Source: Burkholderiales bacterium | GTDB lineage: Bacteria; Pseudomonadota; Gammaproteobacteria; Burkholderiales; SG8-39 | Assembly (NCBI GenBank): GCA_023383795.1 | Contig: JAHDYJ010000015.1 | Coordinates: forward strand, 1 to 60,556 | Reading direction: 5' to 3' | Length of the DNA stretch: 60,556 nt | In this document: one piece after another, positions 51,627 through 60,395 of the stretch | Layout: the number at the start of each line of letters is the position of its first letter | Position numbering within the stretch: position 1 is the first letter of the stretch | The notes under the pieces: generated by a model | Database searches by the model: none | Told to the model about the DNA's origin: nothing | What the model saw: the letters and a program-made list of their open reading frames with translations, nothing else | Made by a program: the position numbers and the translations under genes

Positions 51627-52787
51627 TCACTGCTCCAGAAGCATGCGTAGCGCCCCGGCGTCCGGGGCCTCCGGTTTCGCCTTGAGATAGGCGTCGAGCG
51701 CCGCTTGCGCGCGCTCCTTGTTGCCCTGCTTGAGCTCGACCATCACGATCGAGCGGTGGGTGTCGGGCGGCGCTGCCCGCGTCTCGAGCGCCCGCGCGTA
51801 GGCTTCCATCGCGCGCGCGGGATCGCCCGACTCGGCGCGCAGCCGGTACACCTCGCCCTTCCCGTACCACAGCAGGCCGTCGCCGGGCGCCTGCGCGAGG
51901 AGGCGATCGAACACCACCTCGCTGCGGCCGTACTGCCTGAGCGAGAGCTCGTCGCGCACGATCTGCTCGCGCACCCCCGCGAGCCCGGCGCGGTAGCGCT
52001 CGATGCCGCGCTCCTCGGCCCCGCCCGCCCGCGCCGCCGCCGCGCGCAGCGCGCCGAGCCGCTCCTCGGGGTCGGGGTGCGTGGCGAGCAACACGTTCTG
52101 CGAGCGCTCGACGGTGCCGGCCGCAAGCTCGGCGATCAGCTGCTCCCACACCTCGGCGGCGGCGATGCGCGCGTAGCCGGCGCTCGCCATCAGCTCGAGC
52201 CCGATCCGGTCGGCCTCGTGCTCCTGCTCGCGGCTGTAGGCGAACGTCGAGGCGAGGAGCGCGAGGTTGGCGATGACGCCGGCGATGCCCGCGCCGGCGA
52301 CCGCGAGCCCGAGGCTCAGGAAGGCGCCGAAGTTCGACTTGTCGCGCGCGTCGCGGAAGCGCTCGAGCGAGTGCCGCCGCAGGTAGTGCCCCATCTCGTG
52401 CCCGAGGATCGCCGCGAGCTGCGCCTCGTCGACGCAGCGCAGGAGGAGCCCCGTCCACACCTGCATCATGCCGTTCGGCGCCATGCTGGCGTTGAACTGC
52501 GGCGTGCGCACGACGTACAGCCGCAGGTCGGGGCAGTGGTCCTTGCCGAGCCGGCAGACGACCTCGCGCAGGTAGGCGTTCAGCGCGCGGTCGCGCACGA
52601 CGAAGCGCGAGGTCCTGAGGTCGCGCTCGGCGCGGTCCATGACGCTCCACAGCCCGCCCTCGTCGGTGTCGGGCGGCGGGCGGTGGCCGGGCCTGACGAA
52701 CTCCGGGGAGGTCTGCCCTCCGGCGGCGCGCATCGCCGCGAGCGCCGCGAGCGCGCAGAGCGCACAGCCGAACCCGCGCCGGTTCAC
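51627..52787 (-). CDS. M48-family metallopeptidase with TPR-like C-terminus
   Basis: The 386-residue protein has a signal peptide, the zinc site HEMGH in AAILGHEMGHYLRR, the third ligand Glu in EQEHEADRIGLEL, and Cys pair DHCPDLRLYV-type sequence near the start. The C-terminal 130 residues look like tetratricopeptide helices (GDGLLWYGKGEVYRLRAES, DPARAMEAYARALE). It resembles BepA/LoiP-type periplasmic proteases that act on outer-membrane proteins. Starts with GTG. It sits between two lipoproteins in a likely three-gene operon. Confidence 0.85.
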   Translation of the reverse strand: MNRRGFGCALCALAALAAMRAAGGQTSPEFVRPGHRPPPDTDEGGLWSVMDRAERDLRTSRFVVRDRALNAYLREVVCRLGKDHCPDLRLYVVRTPQFNASMAPNGMMQVWTGLLLRCVDEAQLAAILGHEMGHYLRRHSLERFRDARDKSNFGAFLSLGLAVAGAGIAGVIANLALLASTFAYSREQEHEADRIGLELMASAGYARIAAAEVWEQLIAELAAGTVERSQNVLLATHPDPEERLGALRAAAARAGGAEERGIERYRAGLAGVREQIVRDELSLRQYGRSEVVFDRLLAQAPGDGLLWYGKGEVYRLRAESGDPARAMEAYARALETRAAPPDTHRSIVMVELKQGNKERAQAALDAYLKAKPEAPDAGALRMLLEQ

Positions 52788-52797
52788 GCGCGCCGGC

Positions 52798-53532
52798 TCA
52801 CTTGAGCGAGTCGGAGACGAGCGCCTTCACCGTCTCCGCGGCCGCGTCGGGCGTGCGCAGGTCGCCGTGTCCGCGCACGAGCCTGTTGAACCAGACGATG
52901 TCGCCTGTCTTGAGGTCGACGACCGAGGCGAACCCCACCTGGGCGCCGCCGGGAATGCCGACGCCGGCGATCGCGGCGACCACCATGATCGCGACGCGTC
53001 CGGCGCTCGCGTAGCTGTCGCGCACGAAGAGGAACAGCGCGTAGTCCGCCGGCCGCTCGTCGGTCGCGTGGTTGCGCGCGATCGCCGCCACCGCCGGTCC
53101 GAGCGACCAGTCGAAACTCTCGCCCTTGGTGGGAAGCTGAAGGCCGGGCAGATAGCGGTGCACCAGCACCGACCCGCCGACCGCGCGATGCAGCCTCAAG
53201 AGCTCGAGGCTCGTCGCCTGGTCCTCGGGCGTGCCGCGATCGGGCTGGTAGTCGACGAGCTTGACCCTGTAGTGCTTGGCCTCGGTCTCGAGCGCCGCGC
53301 GCATGTGCTCGAGTGCCGCGGTGGTCCACTCGGCCCGCGGCTCCTCGAGCCCGCCCGCGGTGAGCTCGGAGAGCTCCACGTCGAGCGGCATCACGACGAT
53401 CACCGGGTCCCTGCCCGCCTCGCGGCCGAGCTGCGCCGCCTGCCGCTGCGTGGCCATCGGCGCGCAGCCGGCGAGCATCGCAACGGTTGCGGCGAGCAGC
53501 AGGACCCGGGACGGCGTCCCGTACGCCCTCAT
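52798..53532 (-). CDS. hypothetical lipoprotein upstream of M48 peptidase
   Basis: The 244-residue protein has the lipobox VAMLAGCAP and a mature domain starting with VIVVMPLDVELSELTAGG. The motif SVVDLKTGDIVWFNR near the C-terminus is common in uncharacterised envelope lipoproteins of the GNA1162/CsgG-like kind, but I would not assign a name. ATG at 53532 preceded by GGGAGGAAGG. The M48 gene starts 10 bp downstream of the stop. Confidence 0.72.
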   Translation of the reverse strand: MRAYGTPSRVLLLAATVAMLAGCAPMATQRQAAQLGREAGRDPVIVVMPLDVELSELTAGGLEEPRAEWTTAALEHMRAALETEAKHYRVKLVDYQPDRGTPEDQATSLELLRLHRAVGGSVLVHRYLPGLQLPTKGESFDWSLGPAVAAIARNHATDERPADYALFLFVRDSYASAGRVAIMVVAAIAGVGIPGGAQVGFASVVDLKTGDIVWFNRLVRGHGDLRTPDAAAETVKALVSDSLK

Positions 53533-53633
53533 GACCGACCTTCCTCCCTGGAACGGACCGGCATCCGGACGAAGTTCATTGTAGCGCCGCCGCGCCGACG
53601 GATGCGCGACGTCCCGAACCGGCCGCGGCCTAA

Positions 53634-53795
53634 CAGCCTGTTGAAAAACTCCGCCGGTGCGCACGGGGGGATATACAAGGGGCTTGCCCCTTGTTCGTGC
53701 CGGGGAATATACAAGGGGGCTTCCCCCCTTGTTCGTACGACCGGGGTTTGGGTTGCACGCTGATTTCGTCTGACGAAGTCCGCAGCAGTTGCATG
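53634..53795. repeat. MITE-like hairpin repeat, copy 2 (inverted)
   Basis: This copy reads CAGCCTGTTGAAAAACTCC at its left end and is the inverse complement of 35743-35916 over about 160 bp, with only scattered substitutions. It has the same two ACAAGGGG...CCCCTTGT hairpins. The far end (about 53795) stops short of the terminus present in copy 1. Confidence 0.7.
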
Positions 53796-53802
53796 CTAAT
53801 GC

Positions 53803-54267
53803 TCAGAACAGGATCGCAATCCCGTCCAGCTCGCCCTCGGAATTGGCCAGGTCGACGCGCTTGTGCGCGATCCTGAAGCCGGCGCCGGCGCGCCGGAGCC
53901 GGTGCTCGACCAGCGCGCCCCACACGCGCTGCCGCTCGGCGCGGAACTCGACCAGCACCAGGGTCGAGGCGACGCGCACCTCGCCGGCGCCCTCCCCGAG
54001 CAGCATCACGTTGCCGACCTGATGCACGGTGCGGGCGAGCGGCAGCCGTGCGTGCGCGCGCGGGTGCCGGGCCTGCTTCACGCGGAGCTCGAGCAGCGTG
54101 CGGTCGTCGTGGATGATCGACGAAGTCTCGAACGGCTCGGCCTGGTCGTGCTCGAGCGGCACCCAGTACGTCGCGTCCTCGGTGAAGAGCGCGAGCCACT
54201 CCTCGTAGCGCTGCGTGTCGAGCAGGCGCGCCTCGTGATACAGGAACCGCTCGACGTCGCCGGGCAC
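53803..54267 (-). CDS. ring-hydroxylating dioxygenase beta subunit
   Basis: The 154-residue NTF2-like protein matches small subunits of Rieske oxygenases: FLYHEARLLDTQRYEEWLAL, FTEDATYWVPLEHDQ, and VRVASTLVLVEFRAERQ. It assembles with the alpha subunit encoded just upstream (1-nt gap). It starts with GTG. It ends 8 bp from the MITE-like repeat. No ferredoxin or reductase gene is near. Confidence 0.85.
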   Translation of the reverse strand: MPGDVERFLYHEARLLDTQRYEEWLALFTEDATYWVPLEHDQAEPFETSSIIHDDRTLLELRVKQARHPRAHARLPLARTVHQVGNVMLLGEGAGEVRVASTLVLVEFRAERQRVWGALVEHRLRRAGAGFRIAHKRVDLANSEGELDGIAILF

Positions 54268-54268
54268 G

Positions 54269-55588
54269 TCAAGCCCCGGCGGTCATGTAGTCGAGCCAGG
54301 CGCGCATCTGCGCGCGGATGTACACCTCGCTGGTGCCGGTGCCGCCGCGGCGGCTGCCGTTCGGCTCCTCGACGTCGCGGCCGTGGCCGCGCCCGATGTA
54401 GACCCACTCGGTCGCGCCCGAGGCGAGCCCGCGCTGCACGCGCTCGTACACCTCGAGATCGTCGGTCAGCACCCACGAGGCGGTGCCGTTCACCACGTTC
54501 GCGAAGGCCACCGTGTCGCGGAACAGCCGCGCGGGCGCCTGCTTCATCCGAAACGAGTACGTGTAGACCACCGAGCGGTCCACCGCCAGCGGATGCACGA
54601 TGCGCATCTGCCTGAACTGGCTCATGAACGAGCAGTTCGGGTAGACGATGGTGTTCCACAGCGTGACGCCGAGGATGCGCTTCGCCTCGGCCTCGCCCGC
54701 CTTCGCCGCGAGCGCGCGGTAGTACTCGGCGAAGGCCGGGTTGCCGAGGCCGGCGACCAGGCGGTCGTCGTTGTGGTAGTCGCCGAGCCAGCCGTGGCCG
54801 AACGGCGTGGTCCAGATCCCGACCGCCTCCCACACGGCGTCGGGCGCGCCGTTCTGGCGCATCTGCCGCACGGCGATGTCGTAGTAGTGCTCCTCCCCCG
54901 GCGCGCCCGGCTCCGGCGCGCCGCGCGCCACCGCCACCGAGGAGGCGTGCACCCAGGCCGGGTGCGCGCCGTCGAGGTGGTTCTCGAGCATCAGCTTCCA
55001 GTTGCCGCTGTACGCGTGCTTGAACACGCCGCCGGCGACCTCGAGCTCGCCGCCGGGCGCGCGGTCGACGAAGTCGTCGAACGAGGCGTGCGCCGGCCCG
55101 AGATGCTCCTCCAGGCTCGGCCCGGTCGCGGCGAGCGACGCGAAGATGAAGCCGCGGTACAGCGCCACGCGCGGCGCCGCGTGCAGGCGCAGCTCGCCGA
55201 GCCTGCCCTTGTCGTAGCCGGACTCGAACGGCGCCGCGCGCAGCGCGCCGGCCCGGTCGTAGCTCCAGCCGTGGTACGGGCACACGAAGCGCTCGGTGCT
55301 GCCGCGACCCTCGGTGCAGACCGTCGCGCCGCGGTGCGCGCAGCGGTTCACGAGCACGCGGACCGAGCCGTCGTCGTGACGCACCACGATCACCGGCGCG
55401 CGCCCCATGCGCGTGGTGAAGTAGTCGCCCGCCGCGCGCACCTGGCTCTCGTGGCCGAGGACGAGCCACGCGCGGCCGAAGATGCGCTCCATCTCCAGCT
55501 CGAAGATGGCGGGGTCCGCGTACACCGCACGGTGCACGCGGTCGGGCTGGACCAGCATCGCCAGCCGCTCGCGGTCGAAAGCGCCCAT
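54269..55588 (-). CDS. Rieske ring-hydroxylating dioxygenase alpha subunit
   Basis: The 439-residue subunit has a Rieske [2Fe-2S] site (CAHRG and CPYHGWSYD) at about residues 85-108 and the mononuclear-iron helix ENHLDGAHPAWVH. These oxygenases add O2 to aromatic or related substrates using electrons from a ferredoxin and reductase. The substrate cannot be predicted. It is divergent from the glyoxalase remnant and ABC ATPase genes; a 16-bp palindrome lies between. Confidence 0.88.
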   Translation of the reverse strand: MGAFDRERLAMLVQPDRVHRAVYADPAIFELEMERIFGRAWLVLGHESQVRAAGDYFTTRMGRAPVIVVRHDDGSVRVLVNRCAHRGATVCTEGRGSTERFVCPYHGWSYDRAGALRAAPFESGYDKGRLGELRLHAAPRVALYRGFIFASLAATGPSLEEHLGPAHASFDDFVDRAPGGELEVAGGVFKHAYSGNWKLMLENHLDGAHPAWVHASSVAVARGAPEPGAPGEEHYYDIAVRQMRQNGAPDAVWEAVGIWTTPFGHGWLGDYHNDDRLVAGLGNPAFAEYYRALAAKAGEAEAKRILGVTLWNTIVYPNCSFMSQFRQMRIVHPLAVDRSVVYTYSFRMKQAPARLFRDTVAFANVVNGTASWVLTDDLEVYERVQRGLASGATEWVYIGRGHGRDVEEPNGSRRGGTGTSEVYIRAQMRAWLDYMTAGA

Positions 55589-55617
55589 GGCAGGGGTCCG
55601 GAGAGCCGAGGCTGATA

Positions 55618-55633
55618 GGATAAAGTCTTATCC
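55618..55633. promoter_or_regulatory. small palindrome in the Rieske/ABC divergent region
   Basis: GGATAA and TTATCC arms with a 4-bp spacer, about 30 bp upstream of the Rieske alpha ATG and 40 bp upstream of the plus-strand ATG. It is the only AT-rich patch in the gap and a candidate operator for divergent control. Confidence 0.4.
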
Positions 55634-55673
55634 CCGCAGGGGCAAAGCCGGCCGCGAAAGGAGACACGCCCGC

Positions 55674-55802
55674 ATGGCAGGAATCCGGCACGTCGCCATC
55701 ACCGCCGAGGATCCGTGCGCCGCCTTCTTCGGGCGGACGTACGCGCTCGCCGGCCGGGAGCCCGACCGCTCGGCGCACGGCTGGCCGGTGGCGCCGGAAT
55801 GA
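55674..55802 (+). pseudogene. N-terminal remnant of a glyoxalase/VOC-fold protein
   Basis: A 42-codon frame starts with GIRHVAITAEDPCA, the usual first strand of VOC/glyoxalase proteins, then loses the family pattern and stops. It keeps a strong ribosome-binding site (AAAGGAGA). Its TGA overlaps the ATG of the ABC ATPase gene by 4 nt (ATGA), so it now works as a short leader frame that can couple translation of the ATPase. Confidence 0.5.
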
Positions 55803-56569
55803 GCACGGTCGCGCTCGAGGCCGCCGGCGTCAGGAAGGTCTACACCAAGGACGGCAAGCCGCTCGAGATCCTGGACGTCGAGCGGTTCAGCGTCCGCGAA
55901 GGCGAGTTCATCACCGTGATCGGGCCGAGCGGCTGCGGCAAGAGCACCTTCCTGCACATCATGGGCGGCTTCATCACCGCCGAGAGCGGCAGCATCCGCG
56001 TCTACGGGCGGGAGGTGCGCGGCCCGGGGCCCGATCGCGGCATGATGTTCCAGGAGTTCGCCCTGTTCCCCTGGCGCACCGTGGCGGGCAACGTCGCGTG
56101 GGGGCTCGAGGCGCAGGGCGTGCCGAAGTCCGAGATCGACGTCGTGGTGCGGCGGCACCTCGAGATGACCGGGCTCGCCGAGTTCGGGCACCACTTCCCG
56201 GCCGAGCTCTCCGGCGGGATGAAGCAGCGCGCCGCGCTCGCGCGCGTGCTCGCGTTCGACCCGAAGGTGCTCCTGATGGACGAGCCGTTCGGCGCGCTCG
56301 ACGCGCAGACCCGCGAGACGATGCAGGAGGAGCTGATGCGCCTGTGGGAGCGTACCCACAAGACGATCGTGTTCGTCACCCACGACATCGAGGAGGCGGT
56401 GTACCTCGGCGACCGCGTCGTCGTGCTCACCGCCCGGCCGGGGCGCATCCGCGAGGAGGTGCCGATCGATCTGCCGCGGCCGCGCGCGCTCGACGTCAAG
56501 AAGTCGATGCGCTGCCACGAGTACCGCAACTACATCTGGGACCTGATCCGCGGCGAGTCGGCGCGGTAG
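55799..56569 (+). CDS. ABC transporter ATPase (SsuB/TauB/NrtD type)
   Basis: The 256-residue ATPase has Walker A GPSGCGKST, Q-loop MFQEFALFPWRT, signature ELSGGMKQR, Walker B VLLMDEPFGALD and H-loop FVTHDIEEAV. It belongs to importers for nitrate, sulfonates, taurine or aromatic compounds. Start ATG at 55799; the frame upstream is not needed. It faces the binding-protein and permease genes on the opposite strand rather than being in their operon. Confidence 0.9.
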   Translation: MSTVALEAAGVRKVYTKDGKPLEILDVERFSVREGEFITVIGPSGCGKSTFLHIMGGFITAESGSIRVYGREVRGPGPDRGMMFQEFALFPWRTVAGNVAWGLEAQGVPKSEIDVVVRRHLEMTGLAEFGHHFPAELSGGMKQRAALARVLAFDPKVLLMDEPFGALDAQTRETMQEELMRLWERTHKTIVFVTHDIEEAVYLGDRVVVLTARPGRIREEVPIDLPRPRALDVKKSMRCHEYRNYIWDLIRGESAR

Positions 56570-56624
56570 CACGGCACGCCGCGGGGCGACGGCGCGGGGC
56601 GAAGCGCAGGGGCGGCCGGATCGG

Positions 56625-57608
56625 TCAGCGCGGCAGGTAGCCGAGGTCGACCATGCCGTCGACGTTCACCGGCTTCTCCAGCCAGCCGAGCTTCTCGTGC
56701 ATGAACCCGGCGAGCCTCTTCAGGCTGTCGACGTTGACGCGGGCGTCCGGATCGCGCTTCCAGTCCTTGTTCTTGACGTAGATCTCGACCGGCGTGCGCA
56801 CGAACCCGGCCTTGTGGAGGTCCCGCTTCGCCTGCTCCATATTCGCCAGGTAGTGCTTCGTGACCGCGACGTAGTCGGCGTGGAAAGCGCGCACCGCCCC
56901 GGGATGCGCCTTCAGGAACTTCTCGCCGAACCAGACGTCGAGCAGCTCGTGGTCGTAGCCGACCGCGTCGACCGCGGTGAAGAGCTGGCGCAGCCCGCCC
57001 TTGGCGGACTCGGCGGAATAGAACGGCTCGACGAACGTGCCGGCGTCGACCTTGCCGCTGCGCACCGCCTCGCCCATCGCCGGGAAGCTCAGCGGAAACA
57101 CCTTGGTGTCCTTGTCGGGCACGAGGCCGGCGTTCAGGAGCGCGGCGCGCGCCCACAGATCGGTGGCGGTCTTGATGCCCACCACGCCGACCGTGCCGCC
57201 CTTCAGGTCCGCGACGGACTTCACCGGGCCGTCGGCCTTCGCCATGTAGGTCGTGCTGAAGTACTGCGAGCCCGACGCCTCCAGGCAGATGCTGGCGGTG
57301 ATCTTCATGTCGATGCCCTGGGCGCGGGCGAAGATCACGGCGAGCCCGGGCGCGGTGCCGGCGTCGATCTCGCCCGCGAGGAACGCCTGGAAGCGCTGCG
57401 GATTGGCCTGGAACAGGATCTGCTTGAGCTGGTACTGCTTGCCCATGTTCGGCGCGAGGTCCGGGCGCGCGCTCATCAGCCACACCTGCTCCTCGGCGGC
57501 GAAGCCGCGGCCGAAGCGGATCAGCGGCGGATCGGCGGCGTAGCCGGCCGGAACGTACGCGAAGGTCGCGGCGAGCACCGCGAGCAGCAGGTGGCGCATC
57601 GGTTTCAT
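56625..57608 (-). CDS. ABC transporter substrate-binding protein (NMT1/SsuA type)
   Basis: A 327-residue periplasmic protein with signal peptide LLLAVLAATFAYVPAGYAA and an NMT1-like fold: FLAGEIDAGTAPGLAVIFA, VADLKGGTVGVVGIKTATDL and VDAGTFVEPF. It is the receptor of the ABC importer whose permeases lie just downstream in coordinate. The ATG at 57608 follows GGAGGAGGGG. Ligand is unknown; the neighbouring Rieske genes hint at an aromatic or sulfonated compound, by inference only. Confidence 0.88.
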   Translation of the reverse strand: MKPMRHLLLAVLAATFAYVPAGYAADPPLIRFGRGFAAEEQVWLMSARPDLAPNMGKQYQLKQILFQANPQRFQAFLAGEIDAGTAPGLAVIFARAQGIDMKITASICLEASGSQYFSTTYMAKADGPVKSVADLKGGTVGVVGIKTATDLWARAALLNAGLVPDKDTKVFPLSFPAMGEAVRSGKVDAGTFVEPFYSAESAKGGLRQLFTAVDAVGYDHELLDVWFGEKFLKAHPGAVRAFHADYVAVTKHYLANMEQAKRDLHKAGFVRTPVEIYVKNKDWKRDPDARVNVDSLKRLAGFMHEKLGWLEKPVNVDGMVDLGYLPR

Positions 57609-57624
57609 CGTCCCCTCCTCCTGG

Positions 57625-58383
57625 TCAGACGTAGTAGGTCTCCAGCCGGTCCCAGTATACCAACCGGCTGCGCAGCAGCACGAGGCCGCGATCGAGCAGC
57701 AGCCCGAGCAGCGCGATCACCACCACCGCCGCGAGCATGCGGTCGGTCTTGAGCGACGCGAGCGCGTAGATCACGACGTAGCCGAGCCCGTCGATCGAGC
57801 TGATCATCTCGGTGATGATCACCACGATCATCGCCACCGGCAGCGCGACGCGGAAGCCGGCGAAGATGAACGGCACCGTCGCCGGGATCACGACCCGCGC
57901 GAAGATGCGCGCGCGCGAGGCGCCCATGTTCTGCGCCGACCAGATCAGCACGCGGTTCACGCCGCGGGCGCCCTGGTAGGTGATGATGACGATGGGATAG
58001 AGGCACTCGAGGAAGATCAGCGCGACCTTGGACAGGCTGCCGAGCCCGAACACGAAGATGAAGATCGGGAAGAGCGCGAGCTTCGGCACCGCGTAGGTCC
58101 CGGAGAAGAGCGGATCGAGCAGCGCGGCGACGAGCTCGGAGCGGCCCATCAGCATGCCGAGCCCGACGCCCACCGCCGCGGCGAGCGCGAAGCCGGCGAG
58201 CGCCCGGTAGAGCGACACCCACGCCTCGTGCCAGCCCTCGGCCGCGGTGGCGAACCGGACGAGCTCGTCCGCGATGTCGACGAGCGACGGGAAGAGGAGC
58301 TGGTTCCACCAGCCGCTGCGCGCCGCGAGCTCCCACGCGAGGAGCAGCGCGCCGAGCAGCAGGAACGGCCGCACGCGGCTCAT
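57625..58383 (-). CDS. ABC transporter permease 2 (SsuC/TauC type)
   Basis: The 252-residue membrane protein has about six transmembrane helices and the permease EAA loop NMGASRARIFARVVIPATVP. Its start overlaps the upstream permease by 4 nt. It probably forms a heterodimer with that paralogue. It is followed by the binding-protein gene. Confidence 0.88.
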   Translation of the reverse strand: MSRVRPFLLLGALLLAWELAARSGWWNQLLFPSLVDIADELVRFATAAEGWHEAWVSLYRALAGFALAAAVGVGLGMLMGRSELVAALLDPLFSGTYAVPKLALFPIFIFVFGLGSLSKVALIFLECLYPIVIITYQGARGVNRVLIWSAQNMGASRARIFARVVIPATVPFIFAGFRVALPVAMIVVIITEMISSIDGLGYVVIYALASLKTDRMLAAVVVIALLGLLLDRGLVLLRSRLVYWDRLETYYV

Positions 58384-59120
58384 GCGTGCGTCTCCTGCCA
58401 GGCGAGCGCGCGCCGCCTGCCCGCGCGCAGCAGGTGGTCGCCGGCGTAGCCGAGGATCGCGATGGTGACGAGCGAGACGTACATCAGGTCGAAGCGCAGG
58501 CTGTTCTCCGCGATCTGGATCAGGTAGCCGAGCCCGGAGCGCGCGTTGATCATCTCGGTGGCGAACATCACGATGAACGAGAGCGCGAGCGACACCCGCA
58601 TCCCGGCGAAGACGAGCGGCAGCGCGCTCGGCACCACCACGCGGCTGAAGATGCGCCAGCGGCTCGCGCCCATGTTCATCGCCGACCACACCAGGATGCG
58701 CGGGGTCGACCGCGCGCCATAGTAGGCGTTGACGAACACCGGGTAGAAGCAGGCGAGCGCGATGATCAGGATCTTGGAGAGATCGCCGATGCCGAACCAG
58801 AGCATGAAGAGCGGCAGCATCACGATCTTCGGCACCGGGTAGGTCATGAACACCGCCGGGCTGAACGTCTCGTCGAACCACCGCGCCATGCCGGCCGCGA
58901 GGCCGAACGCGATCCCGAGCGCCGAGCCGACGGCGAAGCCCGGCAGCGAGCGGCCGAGGCTCGCGCCGATGTGCTCGTAGAGCTCGCGCGAGCCGAGCGC
59001 GGCGACGAAGTGGCGCGCGATCTCGAGCGGGCTCAGGATGTACTCGGGCAGCCCCGCGAGCGACCAGAGCTGCCAGAGCGCGAGGACCGCGACCAGCAGG
59101 CCGAGGCGCGCGATCAGCAC
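58380..59120 (-). CDS. ABC transporter permease 1 (SsuC/TauC type)
   Basis: The 246-residue protein has six predicted transmembrane helices and the EAA motif NMGASRWRIFSRVVVPSALP, paralogous to the next gene. It starts with GTG, 3 bp after the XdhC-family stop. The operon reads XdhC, permease 1, permease 2, binding protein. The matching ATPase is outside, on the other strand. Confidence 0.86.
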   Translation of the reverse strand: MLIARLGLLVAVLALWQLWSLAGLPEYILSPLEIARHFVAALGSRELYEHIGASLGRSLPGFAVGSALGIAFGLAAGMARWFDETFSPAVFMTYPVPKIVMLPLFMLWFGIGDLSKILIIALACFYPVFVNAYYGARSTPRILVWSAMNMGASRWRIFSRVVVPSALPLVFAGMRVSLALSFIVMFATEMINARSGLGYLIQIAENSLRFDLMYVSLVTIAILGYAGDHLLRAGRRRALAWQETHA

Positions 59121-59123
59121 GGG

Positions 59124-60245
59124 CTAGGGCGCGGCGCGCTTCGACTTCGTCAGCGACTCCACGGTCGCCCCGGCGAGCGTGGCCTGCAGCTCGGCGAGGA
59201 TCGACAGCGCGATCGACTCCGGCGTGTCGGCGCCGATGTCGAGCCCGACCGGGCCCTTGAGGCGGTCGCGCAGCGGCGCGCCGCCCTCGCCGAGGTCCTC
59301 GAGCAGCCGCTCCTTGCGCGCGCGCGGCCCGAGGATGCCGACGTAGCGCGGGCTCACCCTCGCGAGGTGGCCGAGATACTTGCGGTCGGTCGCGAGGTGG
59401 TGGCTCATGACGACCACCGCGTCGAACTCCGCGAGCGGCAGCTGCTCGGGAAGCCTGTCCGGGTCGACGTGGAGCGCGCGCTCCGCGCGCTCGAAACCGC
59501 CGCGCTGGATGTAGCCGGGGCGGTGGTCGGCCACGGTGACGCGCCAGCCGAGGTCGGACGCCATGCCGGCGAGCGGCACCGCGTCGAGGCCGCCGCCGAG
59601 CAGGAGCAGCTTCGGAATCGGCTCGAGCGTGGCGTAGAGCACGCCGAGGCCGGAGTCGTCCATCGCGTAGCGGTTCTCGCCCTCCTTCAGCACGCGCTCG
59701 CACTCGGTCGCGAGCGCGTCGGCCGCCGCCGCGTCGAGCCCGTGCGTCTCGCGCGCCCCGCCCTCCTCAAAGATCAGCGTGCCGCCGGGCGCGACGCCGG
59801 GCCGCGTGCTCTCGATCACGGTGGCGACGACGGCGCGCCGATGCGCGAGCAGGCGCCGCACCATCGAGGCGAAGGGCTGGTAGTCCTGCGCCGGCTGCAG
59901 CGGCTGCAGGAAGACGCGGATCAGGCCGTTGCAGCCGACGCCCAGTCCGAACAGCTCGTCGGCCTCGCCGCGCATGTCGTAGGTGACCGCCGCCGCCTCG
60001 TCGCGCTCGATCACCGCGCGCGCGCGCTCGGCGAGATCGCCCTCGAGGCAGCCGCCGCTCACCAGGCCCTGGTAATCGCTGTTGGCGGCGATCAGGATGC
60101 GGTGGCCGGCCTTGCTGTAGGTGGAGCCGATGGTGTCGAAGACGGTCGCGAGGACCATGGCCTGGCCCTGCGCGCGCCACGTCTCGAAAGTCCGGATGAT
60201 CTGACGTTGGCTCATGGCTGGACGCAACGGTTGATCGAGTGTCAT
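59124..60245 (-). CDS. XdhC/CoxI-family protein
   Basis: The protein (up to 373 residues) has the XdhC N-terminal segment (VLATVFDTIGSTYSKAGHRI, SGGCLEGDLAERA) and a C-terminal Rossmann domain with LLLLGGGLDAVPLAGMASDLGW and ADHRPGYI. XdhC-like proteins help load molybdenum cofactor into xanthine-dehydrogenase-like enzymes. No such enzyme is in the window. The start is uncertain between Met codons at 60245 and 60215. It leads the ABC permease operon and is divergent from the ECF sigma gene. Confidence 0.82.
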   Translation of the reverse strand: MTLDQPLRPAMSQRQIIRTFETWRAQGQAMVLATVFDTIGSTYSKAGHRILIAANSDYQGLVSGGCLEGDLAERARAVIERDEAAAVTYDMRGEADELFGLGVGCNGLIRVFLQPLQPAQDYQPFASMVRRLLAHRRAVVATVIESTRPGVAPGGTLIFEEGGARETHGLDAAAADALATECERVLKEGENRYAMDDSGLGVLYATLEPIPKLLLLGGGLDAVPLAGMASDLGWRVTVADHRPGYIQRGGFERAERALHVDPDRLPEQLPLAEFDAVVVMSHHLATDRKYLGHLARVSPRYVGILGPRARKERLLEDLGEGGAPLRDRLKGPVGLDIGADTPESIALSILAELQATLAGATVESLTKSKRAAP

Positions 60246-60395
60246 CGCGGATGCTACCAGACCCGGTCGGATCCGCTGCGAGGCACGGTGGACAAACGCA
60301 CCGCAAGCGGCGTTGTAATCTTCGGTTCTCCCGCCACGAGACATTTCCCGCGCACGCGCCATGGGCTTCCAGCATCCGCCGCCGCAGGGCCTCCG

